64,000 bases of DNA from NCBI RefSeq assembly GCF_051014685.1, contig NC_135058.1, positions 4,626,811-4,690,810 of the forward strand, written 5' to 3'. Of this stretch, positions 47,168-59,300 are shown in pieces. The notes beneath the pieces are model-generated. The model saw nothing but the letters and a program-made list of their open reading frames with translations. It ran no database searches and was not told where the DNA came from. A program made the position numbers and the translations under genes. The DNA is from Ptiloglossa arizonensis. Its lineage: Eukaryota; Arthropoda; Insecta; Hymenoptera; Colletidae. How positions within the stretch are numbered: the first letter of the stretch is position 1; each line of letters opens with the position of its first letter.

Positions 47168-50089
47168 CTTTTCTGTGGCGGGCTCTTCGGTTTGTTGTTA
47201 TCGGTGCGAGTTGCACACAGAACCGGGCCGCTATTGCGCGAAACAACTTCCTCCGCTTCCTGCTACGATTCTGTTTCACGCGCACTTCCGGCCGTCTCCC
47301 CGCGTGCTTCTGTTTATATGTCGAGAGAGAGAAAAATAAAAAAGACGTACGGTGGTTTTTAAGTACACAGGTGAAAGTATCGAGCGAAGAAAGATGATAA
47401 AATAAAAAGCCACACAACATGAAAAAAAAAAGAGCGAACGAATAGAAAACGAAGTTTCGATTCACACGAGCGTAATATAATGAAATAAGAAAAACATTAA
47501 GAAAAAGAAAAAAAAAAAAAAGAACGAAGGATGAGTTTTCGAGTTGTTCTCTTGCGAGCGGAGAGAAAGAGAGCGAGTTTATAAGTCGATGGATTGATTT
47601 TACGACGAGCGACCTACGATATACATATACGATACATTGTGTTTTCTTTTTCGATGACGACTACTGCTTGACGATTTATTAATACGATGACGATTATATG
47701 GTGACGACTATATGCGAGAGCGTAGATGGAGTATGTATAAAATGTATTTTAAGCGTGGACAAAAAAATCAATTTACACTTACAATTTACAGTAACGAGTA
47801 ACAATACTGATGTGGGTTGTGCATAAGGAAAAACGTATACACGTACTTCGGGGCGGGCCATGCCAATGGAGAATCGGATCGAGTCGCGATCGCGATCACG
47901 TTTAACCGCGTGGAAAACGAATTTTCATCGCGCGTCTGTTCTTTTTCGCTCCGTTTTTATCGTAACTCTGCGTGCACAGTTTGACCCGTTGTCATCACTA
48001 ATCGATCGAGTTCCGTCGTTTTTTACCTTTTAACGAAAACGTTTTACGAGAAACGGATACGAAATGCTCGAGTCTGCTCTCGAAAATCGTTGTATGCTTT
48101 AGTTAACGTTCGATCGAGTCAAAGAACGATGTATCGTGTACCGGTTCCTAAGGGAGAAGCATTTTCAACGTGGTAGGAGTAACATTTTTCATTGCGCGAT
48201 ACTGTAATATTTACGAATCTATCGGTTAAATGTATTAAAGGAGAAGTTCAACGAAAGAAAAGGGCACGCAGGGAAAAGTGGAAGAAAAAGAACGCACAGA
48301 TGAACGAATGAATAGACGTTAGAAAATGAAACAAGGAGTGCCAAATCATCCGTGACTTCCGTCCCACTTGGGCAATAATGAGTACACCAACCTGGCGAGA
48401 ATGCGAACGTTGCCACTTGTCCTCCAATAATCGTAAGAATTCTTAATCTGTCCGCTGCGTCTATGCTTTTGTGTGTATTATGCACGAGGAATGGATATTA
48501 GTTACGAAAATGCGCATGCATCCATTACTCTTTCGCTAAGATTTATTCCTCGTCGCATACCGTGACAGAACGTAGAAAACGACCGAACAATTCAGCCATC
48601 CAAAGGAAGAGAAAAAGTCGCGAGCATATTCGAACGATGCTTCACGGTAAACCAGTGTTGTTCACGGTTAGGTCCACTTACGTAGCTTTGTTCCCCCTCT
48701 ACGCGCCGTATGGTGTTGTGTGAGCACGCACATATAACGCGATGGTTAACTAGCGTTCATGTATATAATAACGGGAGATAGAGTGGCAGAAGCTTCGTAA
48801 GTTACGGGGAACTATCGTGAACAGCGTTGTAGTAAACGATCGTCCCTCGAATGATCGATGTAAATAATGATCGATCCGGATCAAGTAACTTCGACACTCG
48901 CAATCAGTGCCTGTCGTTTCGTCGACGAGAATGTTACCAACGAACGAAAAAAAAAAAAATTAGATACGAACGATCCAGTCCTTACCAACGGACGAACCGA
49001 CTATATAAAAAACGAGCTCGCATCCGATTCTCCATATTATGGACGCTTTTACCAAAATACAACAAATTGGCCGTGATCACAATTCTGGCGGCGATTAATT
49101 AAAAAAAATATTTATTCGAACGACTTGCCAGTTTCGTTGCACAGTATACTACGAAGTAGGTTCGAGCGAGAGAAAAAAAAAACATACAAAAAGAAAGAAA
49201 GCAAATCAATAATATGGAAAGAGATCTATAGATTACGGATTGATGGATGAATTGCATAGCTATTTGAGAAGTTTCACGAAATATCGATGTATATATTTTA
49301 AGTTTGTATTATAATGCCCCCACTTAATTTGTATGAAATGGAGAATTTCAAACATTAAAATGATGATAAAACCTCGGTCTTTTTCTATTTACCTTTACTT
49401 TCTCTTTCCACTGTTCGAAACTTTCTGCCACATTCTATACAGATTACATACAACTTGTAGTAACATTGATCGATCAAGAAGCATCGCGATTACAATGCAT
49501 GCATTCACATTTAAGCTTACGAAGGTCTTATTATTTAGATTCTCTTTGCATGTGCTTAGAATTTGCATGTTTTAAGTAATGCGGTTCATTTCTATAGTTC
49601 ATATTCCACTTTTTTCTTGGAACATTTATTAACATTTATAAGTTTTAAACACAATAAAAGTATCGATCAAAAAGTGCACAAAATATAGAATCTTTCAATT
49701 ATGCTCGTAAAAAATATTCCATTTGAACGAGTTGAGAATAATTTTTATCTAAATAAAAATTTTAAATAACGAACGAAGAATGAGAACACTGGTACTCGTT
49801 ATTATACGGATAAAAACTTGTTACAGACAAATGGAAAGCCGTTATTCGAATAAAATTATACCCAACATTGATCATTAACGTATAATTCGTTCTTTACCAG
49901 TTGTCTTGCAATCGTCTCTTTGAAACATAAGTAAAGATGTGCTCATTTTTTGAAGATCGTTGGCCCATTTTTACAGAGGTCGTCTCTTCCACGACAATAT
50001 TGAAAGGGGGGAACGTCGAGCATTGGGAAGAGAGGCGGATGTCTGCTCTTGTCTCTTTTCCTATTCTTTTAACACGGCACATCTGACGA

Positions 50090-50317
50090 CGGGTGGAGGA
50101 CTATGCGCAGTGCAGTATCACATGTCAATGTCACTGCGCATGCACCTACCGGTTCGAAAGACATGGCAGGTGTTGCGACTGCCTCTTATTGTTGATTATC
50201 TTTGACAAATAAAAGGTTACTTGGAAGCCGCTCGAAGGACAATGATAACGGGTACATTAGATAATAATTTGTGAAACTTTTTTGTAAATAACCTATCTTC
50301 GAAATCCACTGTAAAGT
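50090..50317 (+). promoter_or_regulatory. Probable promoter/5'UTR of the TPR gene
   Basis: TGCGCATGCA at 50,135-50,144 resembles the palindromic NRF1/erect-wing site, which is common in promoters of animal housekeeping genes. It is 174 bp upstream of the chosen ATG. No TATA box is evident. The transcription start was not determined. Confidence 0.45.
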
Positions 50318-51472
50318 ATGTCGAACACGCAAGAAGCAGAGGTAAGGATTTGTAGATTTCTTGCCTCAATTTTAATTAATGTTAATATAATCTTCTAAAT
50401 AGTACATAAAGTGACCTGTTGTAAATACAAATCAACTTTGAATTTTGGCACATGATATTATAGAATGTAAAGTGAAGTACTTTGTTATATTACTATTGTT
50501 TCATTGAAGGTTCAAAGCCTCAAAGAGCGAGGAAATGCATGTGTAAAACAACAAAAGTTTGAAGAGGCTATGTTTCATTATACACATGCGATTAAACTTG
50601 ACCCACAAAACTATTCTTTGTATAGTAATCGTTCGTTCACGTTTTTAAAATTGCATCAATATCATTTTGCAATGGAGGATGCTCTAATGACAATTCAAAT
50701 AAAACCTGACTGGACCAAGGTAAGTACATACTTTTGCTAATGTTTCTTTTATAGACACAGGAAAACAGCTTATATAACGTTTCATTAAACTATGACGTGT
50801 ATCGATCTTTTCACAGGGCTATTTTAGGAAGGGTGAGATCGAATCGCAAACATTTCGTTTTAGCGAGGCACTTCAATCTTATAATAAAGCATTGTCTCTT
50901 CAACCAAACGAACCAACAATTTTAGATGCAATCAATAGAGTATCTAGATTATTGATTAAAGACAAACGAGGTATTTACTGGGTAAAGTAAAAACTATTAC
51001 ATTGAAAATGTTTACTCCAAAACTATAATGTATTATTTTATAGCCGATCAACAGATACCTTGGCTCGGAGCTGGTGTTGGTATCATACTCGGAGTAATAG
51101 TTGTAATTGCTGATTATGTTTTTACAAATAAACCTACATTAACGGTATATATATATCAGATTAATAATTACACAAATTTAAAATTTCTAAATTTTTCTAT
51201 AACAATTCTTTTCTTTTTATTGAATATAGCACCCCCTTTTGATGGCCTTGTTAACAATGTCTATAGCAATGCTAGGTTTTGGCATTGCTAAAGGATTTCG
51301 TTATTTTGTAAAGTGTCAAAGAAAATCGCTTCTGGACCCACCAGTGGATCTATTTGGAGAAAATAAAGAAGAACACGATGATGTTGATACTGAAATGAAC
51401 AATGAAAAAGAGAAACATCCCAAATACAGTAAAGCGCAAGCACGGCAGAGATTCAAAAAAGGGAAATCATAG
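50318..51472 (+). CDS. TPR protein with HSP70/90-type clamp and two TM helices
   Basis: Five exons (50318-50341, 50510-50719, 50817-50970, 51044-51144, 51230-51472) join in frame with AG/GT sites to give 243 residues. The start is MSNTQEAE. Three TPR repeats follow at about residues 8-41, 42-75 and 76-109. LKERGNACVKQ, YSNRSF and KGYFRKGE align with the carboxylate-clamp positions of HOP/STI1 TPR domains that bind the EEVD tails of HSP70 and HSP90. After a short linker come two hydrophobic helices, about 134-156 (WLGAGVGIILGVIVVIADYV) and about 165-186 (LLMALLTMSIAMLGFGIA). A charged tail ends in YSKAQARQRFKKGKS. Inferred role: co-chaperone adaptor on a membrane with the TPR domain facing the cytosol; which membrane is unknown. 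I do not recognise a named orthologue. Introns are 73-168 bp. Confidence 0.93.
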
Positions 51473-51983
51473 TGTGTTTTGATACTAACGATATATATGC
51501 ATTTTTATGTAAATTTAAAATTTAAAATTCATACACTTTTTAACATCTCAGGAAAACTGAATGTCTATGACCAGTTATTACATTGGCAGAAGAATATATA
51601 CACACTGTTTACATATTATACTTAAGTTATTGTTAAATAATGTTAAAATATTGAGAATGTGTGAAAGACTTTACACATTTCTTTATATTTTATGTTGAAA
51701 AATTCTTATGGCAAACCAAAACCTGCTAGTTAAATTATTAAGTCCATCTATTACGAATACAATTGTACTTCAAACTGTTTAAGATATATCATAGGAAATA
51801 AGGCTGCAATGAAAATATAATTGTCAGTTATTTAGTACAAATATTTCTAAATTCTAAATTGGAACAAAAAATCTGCTTGTTATATGAATTGCAATCATGT
51901 TTAATGATATAAAACGTTTTAATATTTAAACAAAATTGGCAATAAATTTGCCATTAACATCTTTACACATATACACGTGCACG

Positions 51984-52017
<34 letters not shown>

Positions 52018-53074
52018 AGGGTTAAATAATCTGTTGATTATTCTATATCGTATACAACGAATTATCTTGTTCTTGAACTCGAAAACTTTGCACTTAGCTT
52101 TCTGCATTTACTAAACACAATAAACAAAAACAAATTCTAACTAAACATAATCAAATACTTTAGAATTATTCAATCCCTTATTAAGTAACATAATAAACAA
52201 CAACAAGACAGAATTTCTCAATGCATATAGGATAAAGTATGTTATTTGTACTTTAAAACTTATACACACCATACACTATCCTTCTGCTAAAAATATGAAT
52301 ATTTACGAATTAATATACAATCAATAATTTATAGAATATACTTTATTCACAGAACTGTATTGATCTTTCCTCGCTTAAGAGAAACTAGAAATTCCAATAT
52401 CATTAATGTACAAGGACTTTCAATATTATAAATTCATGTATACATTAACACATTACTTAAGTAGGTACTTCTTTATAGAAATATGCAGAATAGATGATTT
52501 ATAAACAAATTACATATATGTATAGAACTGGAAAGATTTAATAGTGTTAAATAGAGCCATATATATTTAACTATCTGTTTTGTTGAACTGTTATGTAGAT
52601 TCAATTATTATATTAGGCTTAACACTTAACTTATATATTTCTTAAGGTGTCAGCACTAACGTTTTTTGTACTATACGTTAACAAATGCATTCAACTAAAA
52701 ATTATCACATTCTAAAATACGTACACAAATCATTTGCCTCAATGGTTTTTTCATAAAATTAATGTATGTTTTTTTATTTAATCGCGATATATTACATTGA
52801 GTCTGACGAACATCGATATATTAAACTCTGTCATTTACAACCCATTATTATGCATGGTATTATCATATCAATACCGAGGTGAATTATACTATTGAATGAA
52901 TCAATATCCTAGCAAATACATGGTTGGATCTTCTTCAAATCAGTTATTAATAGCATTCTACAATTAACTGAAGTGTTGACACAGAGTGTTTATTGGTACT
53001 TACAATCTTTATACGAGAAAACGTTTTTATGCGTATTAAATCCGAAAAATTTGTAATGAAATTTATAATTGTGT

Positions 53075-53107
<33 letters not shown>

Positions 53108-53290
53108 CGAAAAAAAAATATTACAAAGAATTTGTATGTACATTAATTGCAATAACTGCCCAAATTTACTGATACGGTGAAAATTTTTCTTACATTTATA
53201 CGAATTCATCCAATGTCGTAATTATACGCGAAGTACCCTAAAATAGTTTTCTACAAGACGAAACACAAAAGAATACAATATACCTCTTAG
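51473..53290. other. TPR gene 3'UTR and AT-rich intergenic DNA
   Basis: AT-rich and CpG-poor. It holds a CA/CG dinucleotide repeat at 51,973-52,017 and A26 at 53,082-53,107. Several AATAAA hexamers (51,941; 52,119) could end the TPR transcript. No other gene seen. Confidence 0.6.
51941..51946 (+). terminator. Candidate polyadenylation signal of the TPR gene
   Basis: First canonical AATAAA after the TPR stop codon, 469 bp downstream. A TG/CA-repeat lies 30-70 bp further on. Weak evidence; another hexamer at 52,119 is an alternative. Confidence 0.3.
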
Positions 53291-53296
53291 TGAGAG

Positions 53297-53461
53297 ATGT
53301 TAGCGATAACACGTTTTTCCGCAACCGCATTGGCTGTGCGCCAGGTGCTCGAAACTCAGTTATCCGAAGATCACCGAGAGCTCGTTAAGTGTAAATTCAA
53401 ATGTACAAGCTGTTACTTACTTAAGTACATATTCTTTCGAACTGTTTACGAGTCTGGTTAA
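53297..53461 (+). other. Short open frame of 54 codons, uncertain
   Basis: ATG at 53,297 opens MLAITRFSATALAVRQVLET, an amphipathic, Arg-containing, acid-free N-terminus resembling a mitochondrial presequence. The frame continues QLSEDHRELVK to a stop at 53,461. A GT (GTTAAGTGTAAA) occurs at the end of the ordered part and might be a donor. No matching downstream exon was identified. It lies in AT-rich DNA but is locally GC-richer. It may be chance. Confidence 0.2.
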
Positions 53462-53989
53462 TTATCCAATAAAAGCGAAAATACAAAACACTCCCCTTAG
53501 TGTTGATCATTATATTCCAATTTACCTATTTAGTACATACACGTCATCTTTCTCCTACGCATATTAGTTTATGCATATTTATACGGCGTGATTATAATAC
53601 GTGATGGTAATCTAACGGCGCGATAGATCAGCGCAAGAAAGTTAAAAGGGTAGCTGAAATTCTCTGATAATCGGATATGACGTTAATTTCGATCAAGAAA
53701 TAATTCTGAAAAATGATATAATAGATAAAGAGACAAGTTTGCATAAGATATTAAAAAATCAATAAGTCCGTTCTAAAATTATATTCTTTTATTTGTTAGA
53801 ACATTTTGATTCTCTTTCCAATTATTTATAACTCGTGAATGAAAGAGCTCTTTTACGAAAAGTTGTCGTAACTCGCGAAAATTTTTCTAATGAAATTATG
53901 AAAAATAATTTTTACAACATTTTTAGATATATTCAATCCCCTCTTTTCTGTCTCCATCTTATACGATCCTGATGAGAGACTATTCACGG

Positions 53990-54035
53990 GACTGTTTTAT
54001 GCGCATGCGTTCATTGACGTTTACAAGTAGGTAAG
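53990..54035 (+). promoter_or_regulatory. NRF1-like palindrome followed by a consensus splice donor
   Basis: TGCGCATGCG (54,000-54,009) matches the core NRF1/erect-wing motif and is followed by TTCATTGACGTTT (CRE-like TGACGT) and by AG|GTAAGC at 54,031. This arrangement looks like a short transcribed leader exon with its promoter, 2.3 kb upstream of IntS3. No transcript evidence is available here. Confidence 0.35.
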
Positions 54036-55790
54036 CGTGTAGAACGTACTGGCTGGTCATTTCTCGCAAAACTTTCGAGCGGTACGCATCTGTGGATTGT
54101 GCTTGAAATTACTGGAAAATATTGGACTTGCTTTTCACTAGGATTTCAAACGAGTAATAATATTTAATTTTTCCATATCATCATTCTATATCTTTCATTT
54201 AAATGCATTATTTTATAACATAAAAATGCATATTACTTAACTATGCATACAATACCATAGTAACACATGTTCAAAGTAAAATTATACTTATGACTACAGT
54301 CCAATAAAGTGGGGTTTAATGACACGCAGTGTGAGCAAAATCATTTTCTTCGAAACAGTTTATAATATCTCGTTACGTCGCTTATAATATCTCTTTTTAA
54401 GACTAAGTGAAAAGTTCTTTAGAACTGAATATTCGAAAAATTATATTCGCAATCAGTTTTTACTGTAAGTTTACACAACGGCTGAGCATATGTTATTTAT
54501 ACAGTTCTTAGGGATTGATATGAAAATCAAGAAAATAGTTTTCTTTTTAAAAAGGATAGGAAACCTATTCAACGTTTACGAAGTTGAAATGAAAACATTT
54601 TAATATCTGTATGGAAAAACTGAATTTTTACTAGATATATTTGAATCGTTCTTAACCAAATAAGAAAAAGTAATAAGTGAGATGGGGCAAAAATGATTAT
54701 GCAGCGATCATTAAAACAAGAAAGAGAAAGGAAAACGGGGTTGTAACACCACGGATACCTGGAGGAAAGCCTTATACATCGTAATGGAATGTCAGGTCCG
54801 TGGCTCTTGCACTTATTGGGGGTTAGGTTGACGTGCACGGATGTATCGGTGTGAAGCAACTGCATATAACCGACGAAACGTCGTTAAATAAGTACGTGTA
54901 CAACAAATGCGCAAATCCCAATACGTTCACGTGAAGTTCGCAACCACAAAACGATCAGGATCCGGAAAGAACGTAAAGAGGTTTCACAAAGCAACACGAG
55001 GAAACGAAAAGCGGGAAGCGTGGCTGGGGTACCCAATGCGATTAGTCGGCTGGTCTCTTCGTGCGTACATGATATGCGCACGCGCAATTTGACGCCACAG
55101 GTTCGTGTCTATATAGCAAGCGACGAGATGGACTTACGGCGCCCGAGTGTCAACAATTTTCATAATCTTTGATGTAATTTTTCCTGAGACAATTGCTTTG
55201 TGTTTATTTCTAAAAACGCTCGCTCTTTAACAGGGATAACGGAGAATTATTTCTAAAACACTATTATGTGGTTATATTCCCGCGACAAAAATCGAGTTAT
55301 TTTTATAATGTCCAACGTAATTTAAAGTCGTGATGCCGATGACCTCATGGTACCAATCTCATTTATTCTTACTAAACGTCATACTTTTCCTTACCAGTTT
55401 TCTTCTTGTAACACTTTATGTTATCCAACCTTGTAATTATATTTAGACATTTCAGAATAACTATGTACATTTCTGCTGTAAATTCTACTCCTTTTGGAAA
55501 GTTTTGAAATGCATGCAACAGTTTGCTGGAATTCGTTCGTTTCTGCATTCCGCGTAACCAACGATCTAACGCGTAAAACATTTCTATTATCCGTTACATG
55601 GTATAATTTATGATGTTATCGAATCACGCGATGATCTTTGCGTATTAGTGTAACACACTTGTACGAGTTTAATTACTAACAAACATCGGTATTTTTACCG
55701 TAATGAACTATCCGCAAATAAGTAATACATATATACAGTTCTATAATATCCACAGAAAAAAATTAGTCGTTACACGATCGTATGACACCT
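54036..55790. other. Gene-free intergenic interval
   Basis: AT-rich with moderately GC-rich islands near 54,750-55,130. Open frames there (54569-54865 -, 54884-55092 both strands) have no domain and overlap each other. Confidence 0.6.
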
Positions 55791-55799
55791 GAAAAAACT

Positions 55800-56319
55800 G
55801 TTTAAACGCGGGAAGACTAAACCCTTTTGTACGCAGTTTGGCACAGCGACACACTGGTCAGAAGTTCACAGACACTTTGAGGTGACCGTCCTCTAGGTGC
55901 GCACCCTTAATGAATACGTTCCTGTAAGTCGCACTACTTTTCTACGATACCCCCACCAATGTCTACCAGTGTGTACGGGTTGGTGGACAGTGATTGGTTG
56001 AACTGGTGATTGGCAACGGTGGTGGGGAACGATCACGTCACGAAGCGAGGCCGAGAAGCGACGAGGCGCATGTATCAATGCGCAATCGCATCGGAACAGT
56101 CAGGGAGTCGGGGAGGTCCGTGGTAAGGAATAAACAGAGTGAAGAGACCGCGCGAGAGACGAAGAGTGGGGAAAGAGAGAGATAGAGAACGAACAAGCAG
56201 TGAGACGATCACGATGCACGAAGGCGAGCACAAGCGGCCAGGGGCACAGGGCTGAGGGCTGAGGGCTCGACAGGGCCTAGAATAACGTTTACGGGACGGC
56301 CGCGGGCCAGCCAGCAGCA
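55800..56319 (+). promoter_or_regulatory. Probable IntS3 promoter and 5'UTR
   Basis: This is a GC- and purine-richer stretch immediately upstream of the IntS3 ATG, with GAGAGACGAAGAG-type GA-rich sequence at 56,145-56,190 and ATGCGCAA at about 56,087. The GA tract could be 5'UTR or a GAGA-factor-type promoter element. No TATA box evident. Confidence 0.45.
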
Positions 56320-59300
56320 ATGGAACAAACGAAAACTCCCGCGTCCCGGCTACTCAGCACGAGTTGCATAGAGAATAAGGACGACTTGGAAGAGGTAACA
56401 TAAATATTTGAAATAGTCACTGGATACGTATCGGGTGCGAGGGGCTCCGCCATTGTTGCGACGGTCGCGCACGTCGCTGACCGCGCGGCGCCACACGTCG
56501 AACCACGCGTCTTAGCGGCAATATTTGAATCATTTACATAATTATGAAATTGATACATGTCTCTTACTGATGGATGGTAATTGCCAAGATTCTAGCGATG
56601 ATGATGCAAAAAACGACATACATTTTCTAATTCTTTACTTCGGTACTCGAACCCAAATACCTTCATTAATGATACTAGCATATTTTGCATTTTTCACATT
56701 AATATAAATTATAAAATCTAAAACAAACCTTGTGTAATTATGATATATATATCAATATTCTATTTATAATTTCTTGTTATTATTGGTCAACCTTGATGAT
56801 TAACTCTTTTTTTCTTTCTTTCTTTTTCAGAAATTTGAAAGATGTTATACAGTGCTTCAAAACCTGACTGCAGGACTGTCAGAGAAGGAAGCCCACGATA
56901 CGCTAAACAATGCTGTGTGCAAGGAAAAAACACACGAAGAAGTATCATTGGGATTGTTAGTAGTTATTCTGACGGATCCTCAAAGTGCTGCAAAAAGTTA
57001 TAGGGACTTGACGTTAATTACACGAGATGGTCTTGCAATTGTGTTAGGACATCTTAATCAATTAGTACTCGAAAGATATCTGCGATTGAACGATGTAACC
57101 AGAAGTCAATTATTATGGCTACTGAGAGAAATGATAAGAACCAGTGTAGCTAGTGTGGATAACCTTTGTTTAAGTTTGTTAAGGCATGCGGCTGGTGGAG
57201 ATATTTCGCCAAGAAATTTGTTTTTAGTCGATGCACTTTTAGACATATTTCAAGAAAATCGATCTTGGCTGGATAAATTTCCTTTTTTAGTAGCATCTAT
57301 TGTTTACACCTATTTGCGGTTAATAGAAGACCATAATGCACCTCACTTATCTGGCTTGCGTCAAAAAGAAGTTACCTTTACCGTATCTCTTATAAGGGAA
57401 CGTATGGTTGATTGTTTAGTTATTGGAAGGTAAATAATTGTTTAAAGATTTCATTTTACTAATGATCATTGCAAGAATAATGTTGAAGCAAATAAAAATA
57501 ACATTTTACATTTCTAGGGACTTGGTACGTTTATTACAAAATGTAGCAAGAATAACAGAATTTGAAGCACTCTGGAAGGATATACTTCTCAATCCAAAAT
57601 CTCTTTGTCCGAATTTCAATGGAGTCCTTCAACTTCTACAAACTCGAACTTCTAGAAGGTTTCTACAATCCAGGCTTACACCAGATATGGAAAGGAAGCT
57701 AGTATTCTTAACAAGTCAAGTGCGTTTTGGTAACCATAAACGGTACCAAGATTGGTTCCAAAGACAGTACCTGGCCACACCTGAATCACAGTCATTAAGA
57801 TGTGACCTTATACGATTTATTGTTGGTGTTATTCATCCAACAAATGAGTTGTTGTGTTCAGATATTATACCACGTTGGGCAGTAATAGGGTGGTTATTTA
57901 CTACTTGTACATCAACTGTGGCTGCGAGTAATGCTAAGTTGGCTTTATTTTATGATTGGTTGTTTTTTGAACCAGAGAAAGATAATATTATGAATATTGA
58001 ACCTGCAATTCTTGTCATGCACAATTCCATGAGGTCTCATCCACCAGTCACTGCCACGTTATTAGATTTTTTATGCAGGGTAAGTAAACAAGTTAATTTG
58101 AACACAATCTATATCATGCGTAAAATTGTTTAAACAACTTCTTTTACAGATAATACCAAATTTCTATCCACCTTTGATAGAAAAAGTGAGGAATGGAATC
58201 TTTTCATCGTTACGACAAATCTTGGAAAAACGGGTTTTGCCAAGTCTTTATCCACTATTTGACAGTCCCAAGTTAGATCGTGAATTAAGAACTAAAATAA
58301 GAGAGACGTTTAAAGAATTCTGCTTGCCGCCAAATGCAGATCCTGGTAAAATTGTTATGAAATACTGCATGCGGATTTTATCGTAGATTATCATAAAATA
58401 CTGCACCAACACTAAAATATTTCACGCGAAATTAATGAGTGTACAAATTGCATATTAAAATTGATGCCGTATTTAATATCACGCATCCGTGTACATATCT
58501 ATAACTGCACATAGTTCATAAATGTAAATATACATGTATATTTAGATGTATATACTGAATAGAACGAAATAAGAGAAGAGAAATATGTTCGTTGTATATT
58601 TACAGTGAACATATTTTTCTAGTAATAACATTTGGGTCTATACACTACTACTTTAACAAGTCAGTTCTGCTCAAATATAGTTTAACCCTTTCGATACGGA
58701 CGTGGATTATAATAGTTGATTGCAAAGATAACTCGGTACTGTTGGATGTCGACTATAGTGATAAGGATATTCTGCTCATTTGATATTCTCTTGTCAAAGT
58801 TACGAATATTCGCAGTCACAGGCTATTTCCGTATCAAATGGATTAAAATTCATCTTTTAGTCTTTTCTTTTAACAGGTTTTATTATTCACCCTTTCTTCA
58901 TGCTTACAAGCACATTCAATGCTTACTAACTTTGGTTTTTGCATGATCTTTTTAAGCAGGAAATAAGGTTCCGATATATTCAGGTAAAATGGAGGAACTT
59001 AATAAGGACCTTACCCCAGGAGCTCTATTGGAAAGTACTGGAAACACGCCGATTGAAAATAATCATGTAATTCAAGACCCTGAACCAGCTTTCAGTGACG
59101 AAGAGGAAGAAATGCCATTAAGGTAAATTATCTTTTAGCTTTGAACTGATTAACAAAATTATGATGAAGACTATAATGTTATTAAAATGCACGTTATATT
59201 ATAGGATAGTGACTAAAGTTGAGGAAGAAGATGAAGATGACGTTCCATTAGCAAATGTGAAATTGAAAACCGAACAAAAAAATGCAAATTGTGTTGTGAA

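Larger units (their letters stand above)
32551..49890. other. 17-kb gene-free, microsatellite-rich interval
   Basis: No exon with a recognisable domain on either strand. Simple repeats include (TTA)n at 32,829-32,940, TA-rich at 35,057-35,190, T24 at 37,921-37,944, TC-rich at 38,500-38,570, TA-rich at 38,660-38,730, (AAAT)n at 42,555-42,600, (GAC)n at 43,135-43,161, TA-rich at 43,475-43,572, (ATT)n at 43,870-43,970 and (GA)n at 47,106-47,164. Many long open frames are translations of these repeats. The interval may include further ELL 3'UTR or non-coding RNA, but no evidence in the sequence decides this. Confidence 0.6.

Noticed and set aside
46737..47465. 242-codon minus-strand open frame, one of the longest single frames
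   Set aside because: Its centre is an SLSLSL run from (GA)n, and equally long RERERE frames exist on the other strand. The flanks have no family motif.
54569..54865. 98-codon minus-strand open frame
   Set aside because: The composition is Leu/Ser/Ile-rich from AT-rich DNA, with no domain and no supporting splice context.
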